NCBI RefSeq assembly: GCF_008728515.1
Contig: NC_044984.1
Location: forward strand, 89,947,181-90,011,180
Direction of reading: 5' to 3'
Length of the DNA: 64,000 nt
Origin: Papio anubis
Taxonomy: Eukaryota; Chordata; Mammalia; Primates; Cercopithecidae
The position numbers and the translations under genes were made by a program. Shown here in pieces: positions 46,700-58,385 of the stretch. Below the pieces are notes generated by a model. That model was not told the DNA's origin. It made no database searches and saw only the letters and a program-made list of their open reading frames with translations. How positions within the stretch are numbered: the first letter of the stretch is position 1; each line of letters opens with the position of its first letter.

Positions 46700-47238
46700 T
46701 TTTATTTTTATTTTGAGACGGTCTCACTCTGTCGCCCAGGCTGGAGTGCAATGGTGTGATCTTGGCTCACTGCAACCTCCACCTCCTGGGTTCAAGCGAT
46801 TCTTCTGCTTCAGCTTCCCAAGTAGCTCGGACTACAGGTGCACCCCACCACGTCCAGCTAATTTTTGTAGTTTGTTTGTTTGTTTGTTTTGAGACAGAGT
46901 CTTGCTCTGTCACCTAAGCTGGAGTGCAGTGGTGCGATCTCGGCTCACTGCAACCTCTACCTCCCAGGTTCAAGCGATTCTTGTGCCTCAGCCTCCTGAG
47001 TACCTGGGATTACAGGTTCCCGCCACCACACCCAGTTAATTTCTGTATTTTTAGTAGAGACGGGGTTCTACCGTGTTGGCCAGGCTGATCTGGAACTCCT
47101 GACCTCAGGTGATCCAATCACCTTGGCCTCCCAAAGTGCTGAGATTACAGTAATTTTTGCATTTTTAGTAGAGATGAGGTTTTGCCACGTTGGCCAGGCT
47201 GCTCTCGAACTCCTGGCCTCAACTGATCCACCCGTCTC
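46700..47238 (-). mobile_element. outer antisense Alu (46700-46869 and 47151-47238)
   Basis: Exact 16-base TSD GAAGTTAAACATTTTA at 46684-46699 and 47239-47254. The 5' end of the element is truncated at CCCGTCTC. Confidence 0.95.
46870..47150 (-). mobile_element. inner antisense Alu
   Basis: TSD TAATTTTTG(T/C)A. It lacks its last 30 or so bases after GAGATTACAG. (TTTG)n tail. Confidence 0.95.
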
Positions 47239-47540
47239 GAAGTTAAACATTTTAAATATCTTCTGAAAACCTAACAACCTAACAGTTCTCTGGGAGAAAT
47301 GACTCTGTGATCAATTCTGTGCTTTGGGAAAAGAGCAGCCTCCTGTGAAAGTTATCTGAGGTGGAGTTTTATGCATTTACACATGTCAAAATATATGTTC
47401 CTTCCTAGAGCCCACCCTAGGAAAATTTATACGAACCTGTCAATCATCTTGTTCTCCAGACTTTTTTTTTTTTTTTAACCCCCTCTCTTTGGCAAAACCA
47501 ACCATTTGAATTTTCGTTCAGTGCCAAGCAGATGATTGAT

Positions 47541-47699
47541 TTTATTTTTTTAGAGACAGGGTCTTACTCTGTCACCCAGGCTAGAGTGCTGTGGCATGAT
47601 CATAGCTCACTGCAGCCTTGAACTCCCAGGCTCAAGTGATCCTCCCTCCTCAGCCTCCTGAGCAGCTGGGACACAGGCATGTGACACCACACTCGGCTA
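47541..47699 (-). mobile_element. Alu right-arm monomer
   Basis: One arm only, ending CACACTCGGCTA. Confidence 0.85.
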
Positions 47700-48475
47700 C
47701 AGGCAGGTGATTTAAATGAGTGAATCAGTCTGGGTGTGACTGTGTATACATTGTGTAAGTATTAATGCCCTGAAAAAGCTCATGTAAATAAATTCATCGA
47801 TGTCAAACTTACTATTTTTCAAATATTTGCTCCATTTTTTTCCCCCATCACTCTACGTGTCAAACAAAACACAACTGTGGGGTGGATTTTGTGCATTCAT
47901 CCCTGGCTTGTGAACTGTGGATTAAGGGACCAAAGAGCCACAGCTTCTGCTTTGGGAACAGTGGGAAAGGCACAATAATTTTAGCACAGTGTGGAAAATG
48001 TTATGAGAGTGATATGTATGTTTAACTTCCATGATCCATTATTACAATGACTCTCACACATACATCAACTCCCTTGTGCCTTTCTCTTGACAAACATGTA
48101 TCCTCTTTAAATTCAACTCTCCCACCTGCTCTATAGCTCCATCCAAGCAGGCTGATGAAGCTAGAGAAAAACGACCATGATGTGATGACTGATCCCACTT
48201 TAAGTGAACCCATCGTGCTGCCTGGAAATCTTCCTGTACACCTCTAGTTTACGTATTCTTCTGTTTTCTTAGATGACTATTTCATACTTTCAAGTCGTTC
48301 ACCAACATTTGCACAGTTCTTCTCTCAGCCTCACGCTCAGGTGATAGGCTTTCTTCATTTTGAAAATTGAAGCAAGAGGGCATCTATCCCCACATATATT
48401 CACTACTTGCTTCTCTGGTCTTCTACTCAGCCTTCCATCCTGCTGTTACTATGCATTAACTGTCCATGCTTCTTT

Positions 48476-48910
48476 TTTTCTTGGTTTGAGACATCCAGGC
48501 TGGAGTACAGTGGTGCAGTCTCAGCTCACTGCAACCTCCGTCTCCAGGGCTCAAGTGATTCTCCCATCTCAGCACCCCAAGTAGCTGGGATCACAGGCAC
48601 ATGCCACCATACCTGGCTAATTATTTTTATTTTTATTTTTTTGAGACAGAGTCTTGCTCTGTCGCCCAGGCCGGAGTGCAGTGGCTCAATCTTGGCTTAC
48701 TGGAACCTCTGCCTCCCAGTTCCAGCAATTCTCCTGCCTCAGCCTCCCGAGTAGCTGGGATTACAGGCGCCCACCAGCATGCCCAGCTAATTTTTGTAGT
48801 TTTAGTAGAGACAGAGTTTTACCATGTTGACCAGGCTGGTCTTGAACTCCTGACCTCAGATGATCTGCCCGCCTCAGCCTCCCAAAGTGCTAGGATTATA
48901 GGCCACCACT
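48476..48910 (-). mobile_element. composite of two antisense Alus
   Basis: A first right arm (48476-48624) is followed by a second, nearly complete Alu (48625-48910). Flanks CATGCTTCTTTTT / TATGCTTCTTTTT form one TSD around the pair, so the second landed in, or recombined with, the first. Confidence 0.88.
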
Positions 48911-49071
48911 TCCAGTTATGCTTCTTTTTAAGGCCAGTTCTCCCATTTTGTGCTAGATCCCACATTTTTTTACTTATTCAGAGATGTTATTTGAGCAATT
49001 TCCTTTTTTCTTCTGTATTATCAAATATTCCCTCTCTACTGACTCATTACCAACAGCAAACAAATGTTTAA

Positions 49072-49087
49072 ACACACACACACACAC
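49072..49087. repeat. (AC)n microsatellite
   Basis: About eight AC units. Confidence 0.85.
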
Positions 49088-49109
49088 CCCTCACTATCCC
49101 TTCCAATTA

Positions 49110-49140
<31 letters not shown>

Positions 49141-49420
49141 TTGAGGTGTAGTCTTACTCTGTTGCCCACACTGGAGTGCAGTTGTGCAATCTCAGCTCAC
49201 TGCAACCTCTCTCCCAGGTTCAAGCAATTCTTCTGCCTCAGCCTCCCAAGTAGCTGGGATTACAGGTGTGTTCGACCATGCCCAGCTAATTTTTGTATTT
49301 TTTAGTAGAGACAGGGTTTTACCATATTGGACAGGCTGGTTTCGAACTCCTGACCTCATGATCTGCCCTCCTTGGCCTCCCAAAGTGCTAGGATTACAGG
49401 TGTGAGCCACCGTGCCCGGC
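49110..49420 (-). mobile_element. Alu (antisense) with (ATT)n tail
   Basis: TSD CCCTT(C/T)CAATTAATTT. About ten ATT units at 49111-49140 replace the poly(T). Confidence 0.95.
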
Positions 49421-50024
49421 CCCCTTTCAATTAATTTCTACATTCTCTGCTTCCCTCTCCTCCCATTCTCTCTTGAACCCTCTCTCATCATCAAAATGCT
49501 ATCAAAACTACTTCGTGGAGGTCAGTAATGAACTCCACATTGTAAATCCACAATGTGACAAATGTTTTGACACATAATTACGCCCTCTTGGAAATACTTT
49601 CTTCCCTTGGTTTCCAGCATACCACACTCCTCTGATTTTCCTCCTCCCTCTTCTTCTGGGGTATCCTTGGCTAGGTTCCTCAAATACTAGCCACTGCAAA
49701 ATTGCTCCTGGTTGTAAGAAGGCCTAAATGTCATAACAAAGTTTGCTGTTTATTAGATGTTATGACATTTAGACATTCTTACAGTATTTAGTTATTAAAT
49801 GTTTTTCTCTTCACTATCTCCGCTCACAGTGATCAATGAAATCACTGATGACCTCTTCCAGTCTTAGGATCTTAAATACCATCTATACAGCCATCACTTG
49901 AACACTATTTTCAGCCTAGACATCTCCCAGGAACTCCAGATTCATCAATTCAAAAGCTTACTCTACAATTCCATTTGGATATCTTAACGAGTACCTCAGA
50001 CTGATTCACATAACCCACTTAATA

Positions 50025-50755
50025 TTATGACTGAATTTTGTCCCTCACAATTCATACGTAAAGCCCAAACTCCCAGTACTTCAGGATGCGAGATTTAAAA
50101 ATATTTGGAGACAGGGTCTTTTAAAAAGGTGAGTAAGTTACAATGAGGCCCTTAGGATGGACCCTAATCCAGCCTGACCGGTGTCCTTCTAAGAGGAGGA
50201 AGTTTGGACACAAAAAGGAGATACAAGGGGCTTGTGAGCACAGAGGAAGAAAGGCCACGTGAGGACACAGTAAAAAGGTGGCCATCTGAGAGCCAAGGAG
50301 AGAGGCTCCAGAAGAAACCAAACTTGTTGACACCTCCTTGGACTTCTAGCCTCCAGAACTATGAGAAAATAAATTTATTTTTATTTTTATTTTTTATTTT
50401 ATTTTATTTTTTTGAGACAGAGTCTCGCTCTGTCATCCAGGCTAGAGTGCAGTGGCACGATCTCAACTCACTGCAAGCTCCGCCTCCCGGGTTCACGCCA
50501 TTCTCCTGCCTCAGCCTCCCGAGTAGCTGGGACTACAGGTGCCCGCCACCACGCCTGGCTAATTTTTTGTATTTTTAGTACAGACGGGGTTTCGCCGTAT
50601 TAGCCGGGATGGTCTCGATCTCCTGACCCCATGATCTGCTGCCCTTGGCCTCCCAAGGTGCTGGAATTACAGGCGTGAGCCACTGTGCCCGGCCAATTTC
50701 TATTGTTTATGCCACCCAATCTGTGGGACTTTGTTATGGTAGCTCACTAAACTCT
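50025..50755 (+). mobile_element. MaLR-type LTR (MST/MLT1 style), split by an Alu
   Basis: TTATGACTGAATTTTGTCCC, the GACTTCTAGCCTCCAGAACT motif and the AATAAATTTCTATTG poly(A) region, then CACCCAATCTGTGGGAC. This is a solitary non-autonomous ERVL-MaLR LTR with no coding region, interrupted by the Alu at 50371-50694. Confidence 0.75.
50371..50694 (-). mobile_element. Alu (antisense) inside the MaLR LTR
   Basis: (ATTTT)n tail. The LTR resumes with AATTTCTATTG. Confidence 0.95.
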
Positions 50756-51022
50756 TACATGTATTTAACAAAAAGGTATTGGCATTTCCACCCAAATTTG
50801 TTCCTCCTAGAGTCTTCTCCATCTCAGTAAATGGCAACTCCATCCTCAGGCCAAAATCCCAGCTTTTCCTTTTCACACACTTTATATTCAACTGGTCAGC
50901 AAATCCTGTTAGCTTTACTTTCAGAATACACCCAAAACTCAATTACTTCTCATCACTTCCATCTTGGTCCAAGGCACCATACCTCTTACCTGGATTACTG
51001 TGATAATTTAAGAAGTTACAGT

Positions 51023-51052
51023 AGCGGCGGCGGCAGCGGCGGCGGCGGCGGC
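51023..51052. repeat. (CGG)n tract
   Basis: About ten GGC/CGG units with one GCA interruption. Confidence 0.95.
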
Positions 51053-51120
51053 ACCTCAGCCTCCCAAGTAGCTGGGAATATAGGTGCATACCACTGTGCC
51101 TGGCTAATTTTTTTTTTTTT
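51052..51120 (-). mobile_element. Alu scrap (antisense)
   Basis: CCTCAGCCTCCCAAGTAGCT to TGCCTGGCTAATTTTTT only. Confidence 0.85.
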
Positions 51121-51290
51121 GGTAGGAAGTTATCACAGTAATCCAGATAAGAGGTATGGTGATGTCCCATGATCATCAGAGGTACTGTGATATTCTCCCT
51201 CTCTTGTCCTTGGACACCATCTATCAACATTCTGTTTTCAATACAGTAGGCATTTTCATGTCACTCCTCCCCCTAAAATCCTCCAAAACC

Positions 51291-51591
51291 TTTTTTTTTT
51301 TTTTCTTTTGAGATGGAGTCTCGCTCTGTCACCCAGCCTGGAGTGCAGTGGTGCGATCTCGGCTCACTGCAACCTCTGCCTCCCGGATTCAAGCAATTCT
51401 CCTGCCTCAGCCTCCCGTGTAGCTGGCATTACAGGCATGTGCCACCACGCCCGGCTGATTATTTTGTATTTTTAGTGGAGACGGAGTTTCACCATGTTGG
51501 CCAGGCTGGTCTCGAACTCCTGACCTTGTGATCCACCCACCTCGAACTCTCAAAGTACTGGGATTACAGGCGTGAGTTACCACACCCGACC
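51291..51591 (-). mobile_element. Alu (antisense) inside L2
   Basis: Full length. L2 sequence on both sides. Confidence 0.95.
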
Positions 51592-51678
51592 AAATGCTTT
51601 TTATCTCAAAGCCTTTACAGTGGCCTACAAGGGCCTACATGACTTGGCATTGCTGTATTTCCTATTTCATTTTTTCCC

Positions 51679-51974
51679 TTTTTTTTTTTTTTAAGAGACA
51701 GGATCTTACTCTGTCACCTAGGCTGGAGTGCAGTGACATGATCATAGCTCACTGTAGCCTTGAGCTCCTGGGCTCAAATGATCCTTCTGCCTCAGCCTTC
51801 TAAGTAGCTGGGAATACAAGCATGCACCACCATACTCGGCTAAATGTTAAGTTTTTTGTAGAGTTGGGATCTCCCAAAGTTGTTCAAGCTGGTCCCAAAC
51901 TCTTAGCCTCAAGTGATCCTCCCACTTCAGCCTCCTGAAGTGAGATCACAGGCATGAGCCACTGTGCCCAGCCA
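51679..51974 (-). mobile_element. Alu (antisense), older
   Basis: AluJ-like, ends GTGCCCAGCC. Confidence 0.93.
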
Positions 51975-52009
51975 CAAGTATTTGTTGAGTACATTCTATT
52001 TGCCTAGTC

Positions 52010-52309
52010 TTTTTTTTTTTTGAGATGGAGTCTCACTCTTGTTGCCCAGATTGGAGTGCAATGGCACTATCTATGCTCACCACAACTTCTGCCTCCTGGG
52101 TTCCAGCGATTCTCCTGCCTCAGCCTCCCGAGTAGTTAGGATTACAGGCATGCACCACCACGCCTGGCTAATTTTGTGTTTTTAGTAGAGACGGGGTTTC
52201 CCCATGTTGGTCAGGCTAGTCTCAAACTCCCGACTCCCGACCTCAGGTGATCTGCCCACCTCAGCTTCCCAAAGTGCTGGGATTACAGGCATCCGCCACT
52301 GCGCCCAGC
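52010..52309 (-). mobile_element. Alu (antisense)
   Basis: Contains a duplicated CGACTCCCGAC. Abuts the next Alu. Confidence 0.94.
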
Positions 52310-52316
52310 CAGTAAT

Positions 52317-52619
52317 TTTTTTTTTTTTTTTTTAAAGAGACAGAGCCTCACTCTTTTGCCCATGCTGGATTGCAGTGGTATGATCATATCTCACTGAGCT
52401 CAAACAATCCTCCCTCTTCAGCCTCCCAAGTAGCTGGGACTACAGGTGTGCACCTGTAGAACACAGGTGTGGAACTGGCTAACTTTTAAATTCTTTGTAG
52501 AGATAGATTCTTAGTCTCACTGTGTTGCCCAGGCAGGTCTCAAATTCCTGGCCTCAAATAGTCCTTTCCCTCAGCCTCCCAAAGGACTAGGATTACAGGA
52601 ATGAGCCACTGTGCCCCAC
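52317..52619 (-). mobile_element. Alu (antisense), diverged
   Basis: Head-to-tail with the previous copy. A local repeat lies near GTGTGCACCTGTAGAACACAGG. Confidence 0.92.
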
Positions 52620-53058
52620 CTTGCCTGGTAATTTACCAGATACTGTAGAAAGAGGATTAAGACTGTCTTTAGGTTGCTTACAGTCTAGTACACTCAGAAT
52701 CTCTGCTTCTCAATAGATCTGCCCTGAACATGTCAGTGACCATTTATTTAGGCAGGTATTTTTTTTTAAAAGTCTGAATTATATATTTTCCAAACATTTC
52801 TACAGAGGCTCTCTTGTCTTCCCATGAACCTGAAAGATAGGAAAAAAGTAATGTATGCATATTTGAATCTCAATTACTAATTTCTCTTACTTTTTTCTTC
52901 CAATTCCAATTACTTTTCCCACATACCTGAGTATATCTTGGTGAAAAGTACTTGAATTCATTTATACATACAGATTTGCTTTAGGGGTATCTCCCCCAAA
53001 TCCATAGTTGGCAAGCCCTACAATAGTGGTAGCATGATAGCTGCAAATCTGTTTCCTC

Positions 53059-53384
53059 TTTTCTTTTCTTTTCTTTTTCTTTTTCTTTTTCTTTTTTTTT
53101 TTAGACAGGATCTCTGTTGCCTGGGCCGGAGTGCAGTGGTGTGATTATAGCTCACTGTAGCCTCGATCTCCCAGGCTCAAGCAATCCTCCCACCTCAGCC
53201 TCCCAAGTAGCTGGGACCACAGGTTTATGTCACCGTGCCTGGCTAATTTTTCTTTTTATGTATTTTTTGTAGACACTAGGTCTCACTATGTTGCCCAAGC
53301 TGGTCTTGAACTTGGGCTCAAGTGATCCGCCCACGTTGGCTTGCCAAAGTGCTGGAATTAAAGGTATGAGCCATTGCGCCCAGT
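53059..53384 (-). mobile_element. Alu (antisense) with (TTTTC)n tail
   Basis: AluJ/S-like body, ends GCGCCCAGTCC. Confidence 0.93.
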
Positions 53385-53559
53385 CCTATTTTCTTTTTTC
53401 AAGCTCAAATTTACCCCAAAAATGTACTAAAATAATAGAATCCCAAAAAACAAGCTGTATCTTCTTACAACAGGGTCATTCTTGGCTCTGAAGCAGTCAT
53501 CCTTGTAAGGTGCTTTGGGTGGGGGCAGAATGGTTCAGTAGAAAGTTTTGAGGTAATCT

Positions 53560-53745
53560 CAAATTCTGTTGTTAGGTAAAGTAAGTTTTAATAGACCAAG
53601 TTATTTAACTTCTCTGAGGCTCAGTTTTCTCACATATGGCTTGAGTTCTGTATCTGTTTAGCCAGGAGTATGGTAAAAAATTTGATGAGACAGTATGTAT
53701 ACGGTACCTAGCAAATAGTGACGTAGGTGTTAATAAAGGGGAAGG
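53560..53745 (+). mobile_element. MIR (sense)
   Basis: CAAGTTATTTAACTTCTCTG, then AGGCTCAGTTTTCTCA, the MIR core. Confidence 0.8.
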
Positions 53746-54127
53746 AATTTGTTCACGAACCTGTCTTTTGGGAGAACTTTGATGCTTAAGTCATAACTCT
53801 GATTTGTGCATCCTTGAATACATTTATGCTTCTCCATAGCTTGCTATCAATAAGTAAGCAACTGACAAGTCAGAGTAAGATTGCCTACTTACTCCTCAAA
53901 GCCATATTCATGATTTAATTTATAGACAAACATTTTATGGGTAAAACTACCCCCCGACTTAATTATGTCATCTAACTGCTTTTTAAGTTTCAACAGATGC
54001 ATTTAGGATTACAATCCTCTATAAATTATCATTTATGTGAAAATTCGCTTATTAAACATGTTACAGAGCCATGGTTAAATTTGAATATGCGTATTTTTCT
54101 TTCTTCAAATTATTTTTATCCTAAGTG

Positions 54128-54745
54128 AATTAATTCAGGAACAAAATCAAATACTGCATATTCTCACTTATAAGTGGGAGCTAAACGTCAGGTACTCATT
54201 CACGTAAAGATGGCAACAGTAAGGCTGGGTGCGGTGGCTCACATCTGTAAGCCTAGCACTTTGGGAGGCTGAGGCAGGCGGATCACCTGAGGTCAGGAGT
54301 TCAAGACCAGCCTGACCAACATGGTGAAACCCTGTCTCTACTAAAAATACAAAAATTAGCCGAGCTGTGGTAGTGCACATCTGTAATCCCAGCTACTCCG
54401 GAGGCTGAGGTGGGAGAATCGCTTGAACATGGGAGTTGGAGGTTGCAGTGAGCTGAGATCATGCCACGGCATTCCAGCATGGGTGACAGAGGGAGACCCT
54501 GTCTCAAAAAAAAAAAAGAAAAGAAAAAAAAAATGGCAACAGTAGACATGGGGACTCCTAGATGGGGGAGGGTGTGAGGAGGAAAGGACTGAAAACTCAA
54601 TTGTTGGTTACTGTGCTCAGTGCCTGGGTGATGGGATCATTTGTACCCCAAACCTCAGCATCACGCAATATACGCTGGTAACAAACCTGTACATGTACCC
54701 ACTGAATCTAAAATACAAGTTGAAAAAGAAAAAAAAAAAGAATAG
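54128..54745 (+). mobile_element. primate L1 3' end (54128-54222, 54544-54745), split by an Alu
   Basis: ATTCTCACTTATAAGTGGGAGC, then the L1 3' UTR ending CCTGTACATGTACCCACTGA and an A-rich tail. Truncated to the last few hundred bases; no ORF2 frame. Confidence 0.92.
54224..54531 (+). mobile_element. Alu (sense) inside L1
   Basis: Exact TSD ATGGCAACAGTA on both sides. Confidence 0.96.
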
Positions 54746-54961
54746 CAAAGACAAAGGAAACCTATTAATGGAAATCATGAGTGAAAAGCTTAGAGCCACA
54801 AATGTAGGAGGACATCAATATATAAATCATAAACAGAAGAAGAATCAAAGAATGCCAGAAAAGATCTTCTGCCGGCCAAAGCATGGACGTTTCTAAGCTA
54901 CACAAATACAAATAATAGAGTGAGGTAAAAGAGCTTCCTAATTCACATGAAGAAACTCGTG

Positions 54962-55150
54962 TACATTTAATTAATTAATTTATTTATTTATTTTATTTTT
55001 TGAGATGGAGTCTTGCTCTGTCACCCAGGCTGGAGTGCAGTGGTGCAATCTCAGCTCACTGCAACCTCCGTCTCCTGCATTCAAGCGATTCTCCCTGCCT
55101 CAGCCTCCCGAGTAACTGGGATTATAGGCATGAACCACTATGCCTGGCCT
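54962..55150 (-). mobile_element. Alu (antisense), large internal deletion
   Basis: The right arm is joined directly to the terminal GGCATGAACCACTATGCCTGGCC. (AATT/TTTA)n tail. Confidence 0.9.
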
Positions 55151-55253
55151 AATTTAAAAGGCCAAATACAGCTTCCAGAAAAGTAAATTATATACCAATT
55201 TACTCGACAATAATGATACAAAAATTCAAAATAAAGTATTGGCAAATTAAACA

Positions 55254-55282
55254 TATATATAATTTAATATATATATATATAT
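55254..55282. repeat. (TA)n-rich tract
   Basis: Interrupted TA repeat at the tail of the next Alu. Confidence 0.85.
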
Positions 55283-55570
55283 TTTTTGGTAAGACGGAGA
55301 TTTATTCTTGTTGCAAAGGCTGGAGTGCATGGCGTGATCTCGGCTCACCGCATTCTCTGCCTCCCAGGTTCAAGAGATTCTCCTGCCTCAGCCTCCCGAG
55401 TAGCTGAGATTACAGGCAAGTATCACCATGCTCAGCTAATTTTGTATTTTTAGTAGAGACGGGGTTTCACCGTACTGCCCAGGCTGATCTCGAACTCCTG
55501 ACCTCAGGTGATCCACTCGCCTCGGCCTCCCAAAGTGCTGGGATTACAGGCGTGAGCCACTGCACCCAGC
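55283..55570 (-). mobile_element. Alu (antisense)
   Basis: TSD AATTTAATATATAT on both sides. Confidence 0.95.
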
Positions 55571-55944
55571 CAATTTAATATATATGTTAAAAAAATATAT
55601 TTAAAACTTTCAGAGATAACTTTACATGTTGATAGATATATTACACAGGGTAGAGACTTAATACATAAATGCAGATTCACTCTATTTGATTCTGGTTGAT
55701 CCCTTTGCTAAGCCTGTGGATATAGTGCAGTCGGAGATAATTTACATTTTAGTCTTGAATCAATGAAGCTTGTTTTACAGGCTAAAATCTAAGTCTATTT
55801 TCTGACTAGTGGGAATAACCTGATTTTTATGTCTTACTGATATCTTACTGTTTTCATCTTCTCTATCAGGGGTGCTAGCTGAAGTGGGGAAAATCAGAGT
55901 TTATTGCTGGAGGAATGGAGAGAGGAAGAATGAGTGGATATTTC

Positions 55945-56390
55945 AAAGCAGTGGATTTGCATATTGGCTGTCCTATTTACTAGCTGTGTAACCTCACACA
56001 TGTCATTTAACCTTTATGATTCTCAATTTCTTTATCTTAATATGAAAATTATAGGCCAGTCGCGGTGGCTCACGCCTGTAATCCCAGCACTTTGGGAGGC
56101 CGAGGCAGGCAGATTACATGAGGTCAGGATTTTGAGACCAGCCTGACCAATATAGCGAAACCCCATCTCGACTAAAAATGCAAAAATTAGCTGGGCTTGG
56201 TGGCATACGTCTGTAATCCCAGTTACTTGGGAGGCTGGTGTAGGAGAATTGCTTGAACCCGGATGTGGAGTGGTACTGCACTCCAGCCTGGGAGACTCAA
56301 CTCACTCTGCAGATTCACAAAGTTGTGAGGATTCTGTGAAAGGTTTTGCAAACTATGAAAGCCCCATGAATTTGAGGTATATTTTTAAGT
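55945..56390 (+). mobile_element. MIR (sense), split by an Alu
   Basis: TTACTAGCTGTGTAACCTCA before the Alu and GTTGTGAGGATTCTGTGAAAG after it. Confidence 0.8.
56054..56305 (+). mobile_element. Alu (sense), 3' truncated
   Basis: GGCCAGTCGCGGTGG to CCTGGGAGACTC, without a poly(A) tail. Confidence 0.92.
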
Positions 56391-56495
56391 CCAAAAGGTG
56401 AATAAATGATGTTACTACTTAATTTATGACTTATACTGACACCAGTAAAAATCAAATGTGAATTACATATGTTCTGATGATAAAACAGACTTTTT

Positions 56496-56794
56496 TTTTC
56501 TTTTTTTTTTTTTTGAGACGGAGTCTCGCTGTGCTCCCAGGCTGGAGTGCAGTGGCGTGATCTCGGCTCACTGCAAGCTCCGCCTCCCGGGTTCATGCCA
56601 TTCTCCCGCCTCAGCCTCCCAAGTAGCTGAGACTACAGGCGCCCGCCACCACGCCCGGCTAGTTTTTTGTATTTTTAGTAGAGACGGGGTTTCACCATGT
56701 TAGCCAGGATAGTCTCGATCTCCTGACCTCGTGATCCACCCGCCTCGGCCTCCCAAAGTGCTGGGATTACAGGCTTGAGCCACCGCGCCCGGCC
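56496..56794 (-). mobile_element. AluY-type (antisense), young
   Basis: Exact 15-base TSD TAAAACAGACTTTTT at 56481-56495 and 56795-56809. GGCTTGAGCC and CGGCTAGTTTTTTG variants. Confidence 0.97.
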
Positions 56795-57544
56795 TAAAAC
56801 AGACTTTTTAAAAATGTGAATTACCTTTTAAGCACTACCCGTTACTACGTATAAGACAGATATTTGACACCGTTTTAATATGGCAATGGTACTGAATACA
56901 CGGAGTTGCTACTGTTACTGAATAAAGACTTATGCTGTCTTAATACATGAGATACTTTGTTGCTAAGCTTTCCCCCTTCCTCTTCTCCCCCCGCCTTACC
57001 CGCAGACATCACCTCAAGTAGATCCCCTTCCTTTTCTCTGTGTTCTCTTCCTGTTCGCTGGACCCTTACCTTCGGCTTTCAAGCATGCATATTTATCCAT
57101 ACCTTGAAAGAAATTGCTTGGCTGATCGCTTCCTGTCTCAACCACATTATTTCTCTTCTTCCTTACGTTATCAATGAGAAAACTGTATCAGCAGATTTCA
57201 GTGGTATAGCAGTAATGTAGTGGGCATACGGTGTTTCATCAGTCACTACAAATGCATTCTCTTTCCATCTCCAGTCTACTTAGAGATATGGCTTGCCTCC
57301 CCCTGCCCACTTCACTTACCAGTTTGTATTAATTATCAATGGGCTCTGTAGAAATCATGATAGTAAAATATATCCTCAATAGTTATATATATTGTCAACC
57401 ACTAATGGAACATTTTTCTTGTTTATGACTTACAGCCATGGCAATAAGACTGTCTCAGTCGTGTTTTTCTCAATACTGTAACTTTCTGTAAACGAGAACT
57501 TTAATAAAAAGCCTAGAAACATACATTTTTTTCTCTTTTTTAAA

Positions 57545-57851
57545 TTTTTTAATTTTTTAATTTTTTTTGAGACAGAATCTCACTCTGTCACCCAGGCTAG
57601 AGTGCAGTGGTGCAATCTCAGCCCACCGCAGCCTCCATCTCCTGGGTTCAGCTGATTCTCCTGCCTCAGCTTCCCAAGTAGCTGGGACTGCAGCAGTATG
57701 CCACCACGTCTGGCTCATTTTTTGTATTTTTAGTAGAGACAGGGTTTCACCATGTTGGCCAGGCTGATCTCCAACTCCTGACCTCAAGTGACCTGCCCGC
57801 CTCGGCTTCCCAAAGTGCTGGGATTACAGGCGTGAGCCACTGCACCCAGCC
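57545..57851 (-). mobile_element. Alu (antisense)
   Basis: (AATTTTTT)n tail, ends GCACCCAGCC. Confidence 0.94.
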
Positions 57852-57949
57852 TTTCTCTGATATTTTAAAATCATGACTCGATAATAGTTATTGGTGAATA
57901 CAAAATGTTGAAAACCTCCGGTTTATACCTGCTGCCTCCATTTTCTTTA

Positions 57950-58150
57950 CGTTTGTTTCTTTCTTAGCTACCTACATTGAGGCTTCCCCTCTTACTGCTT
58001 TGGAAATGTTCTCTTGAAACAATGCTACCAACAATTCCTTTCTTGTCAAATTCAAAAGTCACTGATTTTACTTCAGTATTTGCCAACGTTGATCATGCTC
58101 TTCTTCTTGAAACATTCTCTTCATTTTCACCGTCAGACCATACATCATCC
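57950..58150 (+). mobile_element. L2 fragment (sense)
   Basis: One frame reads NVDHALLLETFSSFS, a decayed piece of the L2 reverse transcriptase. Confidence 0.7.
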
Positions 58151-58194
58151 TCGATGCATCAGGACAGGATGTGAACTGTGGCTGCTGCTCCTAC

Positions 58195-58385
58195 TATAAT
58201 TATTACTGCTTTTACTTAGCAGTCAGCTTTCCTTCACTGCTTACTGGAATTTCCACAGCAACCCTAAGGAGATCGGTATTATTATCCCATTTTACAGTTG
58301 AGGAAACATGCTCAAAATTTAATTAACTGGTTCAAATTCACACACCAGAACAGAATCTGCTCTGGGAAATGTTAGATTTTGCAAT
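58195..58385 (-). mobile_element. MIR (antisense)
   Basis: TTATTATCCCATTTTACAG, then TTGAGGAAAC and CAAATTCACACACCAGAAC. Confidence 0.8.

Larger units (their letters stand above)
50975..51161. repeat. inverted repeat flanking (CGG)n and an Alu scrap
   Basis: The left arm 50975-51007 and right arm 51129-51161 are reverse complements over 33 bases with one mismatch. The arm begins CACCATACCTCTTA and ends ACTGTGATAA. Between them are a CGG-rich tract, a 60-70 base Alu piece and a T run. The arms match the surrounding L2. Confidence 0.9.
48990..51680 (+). mobile_element. long L2 (sense), fragmented by later insertions
   Basis: L2 segments in consensus order: 48990-49070 and 49430-50020 (TCTCCTCCCATTCTCTCTTGAACCC; CATCTCCCAGGAACTCCAGA), 50765-51007 (a reading frame with FSISVNGNSI; CTGGATTACTGTGATAA), 51190-51290 (TGTCACTCCTCCCCCTAAAATCC) and 51593-51680 (TTTACAGTGGCCTACAAGGG). 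The encoded fragments resemble the CR1/L2-type reverse transcriptase but are full of stops. Confidence 0.8.

Noticed and set aside
50831..51230. ORFs on both strands sharing HHTSYLDYCDN, which might look like a duplicated small gene.
   Set aside because: The shared peptide comes from the inverted L2 arms, and the Gly/Arg runs come from the CGG tract.
57977..58174. ORF with NVDHALLLETFSSFS as a possible new protein.
   Set aside because: It is a decayed L2 reverse-transcriptase segment.
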